DNA of 39,660 nucleotides, taken from positions 1 through 39,660 of the forward strand of contig NZ_JAVVES010000022.1 of NCBI RefSeq assembly GCF_032250955.1. Reading direction: 5' to 3'. Under the pieces are notes generated by a model that was not told the DNA's origin, did not search any database, and worked only from the letters and a program-made list of their open reading frames with translations. Of the stretch, positions 35,311 through 39,660 are shown one piece after another. The stretch is from Sulfuriflexus sp032250955. GTDB lineage: Bacteria > Pseudomonadota > Gammaproteobacteria > AKS1. Position 1 is the stretch's first letter. The number at the start of each line of letters is the position of its first letter. The translations under genes were made by a program, and so were the position numbers.

Positions 35311-36678
35311 ATGACCTGCAACATCATAATTCTCGCGGCCGGTCAGGGTACGCGCATGCGCTCTGCCCTACCCAAGGTCCTGCATAAACTCGCCGACAAG
35401 AGCCTGCTCGAACACGTTTGCCAGACAGCAAATACCCTGGCACCGTCACAGTTGAATATCATTTATGGCCACGGTGGTGAGCGGGTCCGGCAAGCCCTTG
35501 TCGGCCTGCAAGCCAACTGGATAGAACAGGCCGAGCAGCTGGGCACCGGCCACGCCGTCACGCAGGCCCTGCCATATTTCGAGGATGACGAGACAGTCCT
35601 GATCCTGTACGGCGATGTGCCTTTAACCAAACAAGCCACTCTGCATGCCCTGCTTGATCAGGTCACCGCAACAAGCATGGGCCTGCTGACAATCGAATTG
35701 CCCGATCCGACAGGCTATGGTCGTATCATACGCGACGCTGCTGGCAAGGTTGAGCGCATCGTTGAACACAAGGATGCAACGGCAGCAGAGCGTGCCATCA
35801 CCGAGGTAAATACCGGTATGCTGGCCGTTAACGGTGGCCGGTTAAAGGACTGGCTGGGCAAACTCGGAAACGACAATGCCCAGGGTGAGTATTACCTGAC
35901 CGATATTATCGGTATGGCAGTCGCCGACGGTGTCGAGGTAAAGACCGTGCAGGCGAGCCATCGCTACGAGGTTGAAGGGGTGAACGACCGACTTCAACTG
36001 GCCCGCCTGGAACGATATTATCAAAGCATGAAAGCAGAAGAACTGATGCAGGCCGGTGTCACTCTGCGCGACCCGGCACGGCTGGATATACGCGGTGAAC
36101 TAAAGTGTGGCCAGGATGTACAAATTGACATCAATGTCATTATCGAAGGTCGGGTCAGACTTGGTGATAATGTGCAGATAGGCCCGAATGTCATGCTCAA
36201 GGATTGCGTGATTGCCGCAGGTGCCCGTATCGAGGCTAATTGCGTTATCGAGCAGGCCGAGATTGGCGCGAGCAGTATTGTCGGTCCCTTTGCCCGCCTG
36301 CGCCCGGGTACGCGGCTGGCGGCAGAATCAAAGGTCGGCAATTTTGTCGAGATCAAGAACGCGACGATTGGCGAGGGCTCCAAGGTTAATCACCTGAGCT
36401 ATATCGGAGACGCCCGCCTCGGCAAGGATGTGAATATCGGCGCCGGCACCATTACCTGCAATTATGATGGCGCGAACAAGCACCAGACCGTGATTGGCGA
36501 CAAGGCCTTTATCGGTTCATGCAGCCAGCTGGTCGCCCCGGTCGAGATCGGCTCAAATGCAACAATCGGTGCCGGCTCGACCATCAGCAAAGACGCCCCG
36601 GCGGATGCCCTGACGCTAAGCCGCAGTCCGCAAAAGACGCTTAAAAACTGGCAACGGCCGACAAAGAACAAGGAGTAG
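35311..36678 (+). CDS. glmU: Bifunctional GlcNAc-1-P uridyltransferase / GlcN-1-P acetyltransferase
   Basis: Makes UDP-GlcNAc for peptidoglycan and LPS, 455 residues (E. coli 456). The N-terminal pyrophosphorylase domain has LAAGQGTRMRSALPKVLHKL and the LYGDVPL metal region. The C-terminal left-handed beta helix is built from hexapeptide repeats, with RLRPGTRLAAESKVGNFVEI and GAGTITCNYDGANKH (acetyltransferase site). It lies 4 bases before glmS, its pathway partner. Confidence 0.98.
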   Translation: MTCNIIILAAGQGTRMRSALPKVLHKLADKSLLEHVCQTANTLAPSQLNIIYGHGGERVRQALVGLQANWIEQAEQLGTGHAVTQALPYFEDDETVLILYGDVPLTKQATLHALLDQVTATSMGLLTIELPDPTGYGRIIRDAAGKVERIVEHKDATAAERAITEVNTGMLAVNGGRLKDWLGKLGNDNAQGEYYLTDIIGMAVADGVEVKTVQASHRYEVEGVNDRLQLARLERYYQSMKAEELMQAGVTLRDPARLDIRGELKCGQDVQIDINVIIEGRVRLGDNVQIGPNVMLKDCVIAAGARIEANCVIEQAEIGASSIVGPFARLRPGTRLAAESKVGNFVEIKNATIGEGSKVNHLSYIGDARLGKDVNIGAGTITCNYDGANKHQTVIGDKAFIGSCSQLVAPVEIGSNATIGAGSTISKDAPADALTLSRSPQKTLKNWQRPTKNKE

Positions 36679-36682
36679 GAAT

Positions 36683-38515
36683 ATGTGCGGAATTGTCGGT
36701 GCCATTGCCGAGCGGGATGTCCTGCCGATTCTCATCGAAGGGCTGAAACGCCTGGAATACCGTGGTTATGACTCTGCCGGGGTCGCGCTGATTGATGACC
36801 AGGGTTGCCTTGGCCGGGTGCGTAGCATCGGCAAGGTAAGGGAACTGGAAAAGGCGCTGCAAAGCATTCCTGCGAGTGGCCGTATCGGCATCGCGCATAC
36901 GCGCTGGGCCACGCATGGCAAGCCCAGCGACAATAATGCACATCCGCACGTGTGCAAGAAAAGCGTCGCCATCGTGCACAATGGGATTATCGAAAACCAC
37001 GAAGAGCTGCGCGCAAAACAGCTGCAGGCCGGGCATCGTTTCACCTCGGATACCGATACTGAGGTCATCGTCCACGCCATCCACGATCAGCTTGAGCAAG
37101 GCGCCGATTTGCTCACCGCCGTGCGCGAAACAATCAGTACACTGGAAGGCGCTTTTGCGCTGGGAGTGATCACGAACAGTGAACCCGATCACCTGATTGT
37201 GGCGCGGCGCGGCAGTCCCCTGGTTATCGGTCTTGGTCTTGGCGAAAACTTCATTGCCTCGGATGTCGCGGCCCTGTTGCCGGTAACACAGCGCTTCATC
37301 ATTCTCGAAGAAGGCGACTTCGCCGAGATTACCCGCGACAGCATCAGGATCTTCGATAGCGAAGGTAATGCCGTCGAGCGCGCCGAACGCCAGAGTGAAC
37401 TCAGTGCGGATGCCGTCGAGCGCGGCAAGTACCGCCACTACATGCAAAAGGAGATCTTTGAACAGCCGCAGGCCATTCAGCAAACCCTTGAGGGCCGCAT
37501 CGGTGACGGACGCTTACTCGAGGACTGTTTCGGCGCCGGGGCGGCAGCGATTTTTGACAGGGTCAAGGCCATTCAGATTGTTGCCTGTGGCACGAGTTAC
37601 CATGCCGGCCTGACAGCAAGCTACGGCTTCGAAGAACTGGCCGGACTGCCCTGCAGTGTCGAGGTAGCCAGCGAATTTCGTTACCGCCGACATGTCGTTG
37701 GCGAAGACACCCTGTTCGTTACGGTTTCCCAGTCCGGCGAAACCGCCGATACCCTGGCCGCTTTGCGTGAAGCAAAGAAAATGGGTTACGCCCATACCCT
37801 GTCGATTTGTAATGTGCCGGAGAGTTCGCTGGTGCGCGAGTCAGACCTGGTGCTGATGACACGGGCCGGGCCAGAGATCGGGGTGGCCTCGACCAAGGCC
37901 TTTACCACCCAACTGGTAGCGTTCCTGCTGCTGGTGATCGCACTGGGACGTCGGCATGGATTGACTGCCGAGACTGAGCACAAAATCGTCGAGCAGCTCG
38001 ATCACCTGCCGGAGTGGATCGAGCAGGTATTATTATTAAATGACGAGATCGAGGTGCTCTCGCACCAGTTTGCCGACAAGCACCACGCCCTGTTTCTGGG
38101 CCGCGGCGCAGAATATCCGGTGGCAATGGAGGGGGCGTTGAAGCTGAAGGAAATCTCCTATATTCACGCCGAGGCCTACCCGGCCGGTGAGCTAAAGCAT
38201 GGTCCGCTCGCGCTGGTCGATGCCGACATGCCGGTCATTGCCGTGGCGCCAAACGATGCCCTGCTTGACAAACTCAAGGCCAATCTCGAGGAAGTCAGTG
38301 CCCGCGGCGGCCAGCTAATCGTGTTTTCCGATGCCGGCAACGGCCTGAACAGCGGGGAACGGATGCAGGTGCTGCGTGTTGCGCCGACCGAACAGGCTGT
38401 CTCCCCCATCATCTACAGCGTCCCGCTGCAGCTCCTCGCCTATCACGTCGCGGTCATCAAGGGCACCGATATTGACCAGCCGCGGAACCTCGCCAAATCC
38501 GTAACCGTGGAATAA
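36683..38515 (+). CDS. glmS: Glutamine:fructose-6-phosphate aminotransferase (isomerising)
   Basis: First enzyme of hexosamine synthesis, 610 residues (E. coli 609). The class II glutaminase domain uses Cys2 (MCGIVGAIAERDV), with HTRWATHG. Two SIS domains follow, with CGTSYHAGL, SQSGETADTLAAL and EGALKLKEISYIHAEA. The C-terminus DQPRNLAKSVTVE is the highly conserved part whose codons serve as the Tn7 TnsD recognition site in other bacteria. AAGGAG lies upstream. No terminator is visible before the following AT-rich gene. Confidence 0.98.
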   Translation: MCGIVGAIAERDVLPILIEGLKRLEYRGYDSAGVALIDDQGCLGRVRSIGKVRELEKALQSIPASGRIGIAHTRWATHGKPSDNNAHPHVCKKSVAIVHNGIIENHEELRAKQLQAGHRFTSDTDTEVIVHAIHDQLEQGADLLTAVRETISTLEGAFALGVITNSEPDHLIVARRGSPLVIGLGLGENFIASDVAALLPVTQRFIILEEGDFAEITRDSIRIFDSEGNAVERAERQSELSADAVERGKYRHYMQKEIFEQPQAIQQTLEGRIGDGRLLEDCFGAGAAAIFDRVKAIQIVACGTSYHAGLTASYGFEELAGLPCSVEVASEFRYRRHVVGEDTLFVTVSQSGETADTLAALREAKKMGYAHTLSICNVPESSLVRESDLVLMTRAGPEIGVASTKAFTTQLVAFLLLVIALGRRHGLTAETEHKIVEQLDHLPEWIEQVLLLNDEIEVLSHQFADKHHALFLGRGAEYPVAMEGALKLKEISYIHAEAYPAGELKHGPLALVDADMPVIAVAPNDALLDKLKANLEEVSARGGQLIVFSDAGNGLNSGERMQVLRVAPTEQAVSPIIYSVPLQLLAYHVAVIKGTDIDQPRNLAKSVTVE

Positions 38516-38537
38516 TCAATAATACGAAGGTGGATAT

Positions 38538-39569
38538 ATGGTAATAAGACTAGTGGAGGAAAGAGATCTTGAGGAGGTAACTGAAATTGGTCATAGCTGG
38601 ACAATTTCAGGTGAGCATCAGGATTATTCAAATGGTTTTTTAGTATCATCTTTTACGATGAAAGAATATAGAGAGTTTATAAAAAATGCTGAGTATTTCT
38701 ACTTACTCGAGTATGAAGGAGAAATTCAAGCATTTTTATTGGCTTATAATAGCGATAGTATCTCAGACAATGAGACAGTAAATATTCTGCTCAAAACCAA
38801 TGTCATTGAGGAATTTATTTTAATAAAACAAATATGTGTGAATAAAAATAGAAAAATAAAAGGTGCGGCAAGTAGACTTTATAACTATTTAAGTGAATTA
38901 AGGCCAGAAAGATCCCAGTTGGCCGTTATTGTGCTAGAACCAGTGAATGAGCATTCAATAGCTTTTCATGAAGATAATGGGTTCAGAAAGCTTTGTAATA
39001 TAATTCCTCCGGCAGACAAAGATGGGGAGATAAGACGCAGAGGAGTATGGTATAGACCGCCAAAGAATCAGCCCGAGCACAGACCTGATATTAGGTACTT
39101 GCCAGTAGATAGTGACATAGATGTTTATCCAGTTATCGAGAAACAGGGAATGGCGATAAGTTTATATACCCATGAGGATAATCTTAACTGGACTAAGCTC
39201 GGCATGTTGCTAACATTTGTTTTTGCATTAGGCACAGCATTTAACCACTTTATAAATACACCAGTTATATCAACAGTAAGTGTAGTCGAGATTATATTTT
39301 TAATACTATTCGGAAATATTATAATAATTACCTTTTTTGTTAAGATCAAAAGCGGCATCAACTACATGGATGCTCATAAATGTAGAATAAAATTATTAGA
39401 CAAACAGTTACAGGATTATAGTACTTTGCTAGTACCGATCATAAACCATACTAATATTTCTGAGACATCAGCCACAATAAGGTTGATGAAAGTGATTCCA
39501 ATTTTGTGTGCAATAGGATGGGGGATGCTAAGTATATTGTTGATTTTTCATATTTTCTCATATGTGTAA
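38538..39569 (+). CDS. GNAT acetyltransferase domain fused to a three-TM membrane module, AT-rich
   Basis: 343 residues, not recognised as a named family. Residues 1-155 look like a GNAT fold. There is an acetyl-CoA-loop-like segment IKQICVNKNRKIKGAASRL (about 96-114) and the terminal GNAT pattern EPVNEHSIAFHEDNGFRKL. A charged linker (155-210) follows. The rest is a membrane module: THEDNLNW just before TM1 (about 219-238), TM2 (about 247-269), a cytosolic-type helix with GINYMDAHKCRIKLLDKQL, and TM3 (about 317-339). This pattern faintly recalls membrane effectors of bacterial defence systems; that is an impression only. Base composition is much richer in A/T than every neighbour, so recent acquisition is likely. 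AAGGTGG precedes the ATG. It starts 22 bases after glmS and ends 15 bases before the end repeat. Confidence 0.7.
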   Translation: MVIRLVEERDLEEVTEIGHSWTISGEHQDYSNGFLVSSFTMKEYREFIKNAEYFYLLEYEGEIQAFLLAYNSDSISDNETVNILLKTNVIEEFILIKQICVNKNRKIKGAASRLYNYLSELRPERSQLAVIVLEPVNEHSIAFHEDNGFRKLCNIIPPADKDGEIRRRGVWYRPPKNQPEHRPDIRYLPVDSDIDVYPVIEKQGMAISLYTHEDNLNWTKLGMLLTFVFALGTAFNHFINTPVISTVSVVEIIFLILFGNIIIITFFVKIKSGINYMDAHKCRIKLLDKQLQDYSTLLVPIINHTNISETSATIRLMKVIPILCAIGWGMLSILLIFHIFSYV

Positions 39570-39584
39570 ATATCAATATATAAA

Positions 39585-39660
39585 GGCTCTTCCCCAGATG
39601 TGGTGGGTAAGATTTACCGTATAACACCATCAGGATAAAGATCCAGTCCGCCAAGGTGAA
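39585..39660 (+). repeat. End repeat, right copy (possible insertion-sequence end)
   Basis: Exact inverse of bases 1-76, beginning GGCTCTTCCCCAGATGTGG at 39585. The adjacent flank (39570-39584) is almost pure A/T, which would suit an insertion target. No transposase is contained in the window, because only the outermost 76 bases of the element are present. Confidence 0.6.

Noticed and set aside
38516..38537. Tn7 transposon end after glmS
   Set aside because: No recognisable Tn7 terminal sequence or repeated TnsB-type sites were found; only the attachment context is present.
39451..39654. Short minus-strand frame covering the right end repeat
   Set aside because: It runs from the repeat into the antisense of the GNAT-membrane gene, so it is a chance frame; only the part within the element could be real.
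1..39660. The whole window as a composite transposon bounded by terminal inverted repeats
   Set aside because: It contains oriC, gyrase, ATP synthase and other essential core genes in conserved order, so it cannot sensibly be mobile cargo; a contig-end effect or two separate insertions fits better.

Overview
The window reads as the replication-origin neighbourhood of a gammaproteobacterial chromosome, probably a Chromatiales or sulfur-oxidiser-like lineage. That placement is inferred from gene order and protein style only. The order glyQ-glyS-gmhB-plsC-gyrB-recF-dnaN-dnaA, then rpmH-rnpA-yidD-yidC-mnmE-mnmG-rsmG-parA-parB-atp operon-glmU-glmS, is the familiar gammaproteobacterial one. Almost every gene is ordinary, intact and GC-rich. 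No tRNA, rRNA or CRISPR array was seen, and no gene-free stretch exceeds 300 bases.

Layout. 1-76: an end repeat, possibly an insertion-sequence end. 151-4932 (minus): nitrogen control, with glnA, a small secreted DUF4124 protein, ntrB and ntrC. glnA has a readable sigma-54 promoter and two upstream NtrC sites; a perfect 29-bp palindrome carrying an NtrC-type core precedes ntrB. 5142-7605 (minus): a three-gene set made of a PP-loop tRNA-thiolase-like protein, a TusA-type sulfur carrier and a CDF metal transporter. 7768-12386 (plus): glyQS, a MazG-like pyrophosphohydrolase, gmhB and a PlsC-type acyltransferase. 12396-18644 (minus): gyrB, recF, dnaN, dnaA. The AT-rich dnaN-dnaA gap looks like oriC, with DnaA boxes, a GC-rich spacer and a TAA-trio array. 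18853-24540 (plus): rpmH, rnpA, yidD, yidC, mnmE, mnmG. 24652-27563 (plus): a secreted DUF302 protein, rsmG, parA, parB. Two parS sites lie inside recF, so the partition system is complete in the window. 27791-34724 (plus): a full F1Fo ATP synthase operon behind a near-consensus sigma-70 promoter. 34749-38515 (plus): a SlyD-like prolyl isomerase, glmU, glmS.

The accessory part is at the right end. Directly after glmS, the classical Tn7 attachment locus, lies one markedly AT-rich gene (38538-39569). It joins a GNAT acetyltransferase domain to a three-helix membrane module and ends 15 bases before the end repeat. The first 76 bases of the window are the exact reverse complement of the last 76. 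The simplest reading is that this is a whole contig whose two ends run into two copies of the same multicopy element. The GNAT-membrane gene is the best candidate for something undescribed; the thiolase/TusA/CDF cluster is second.
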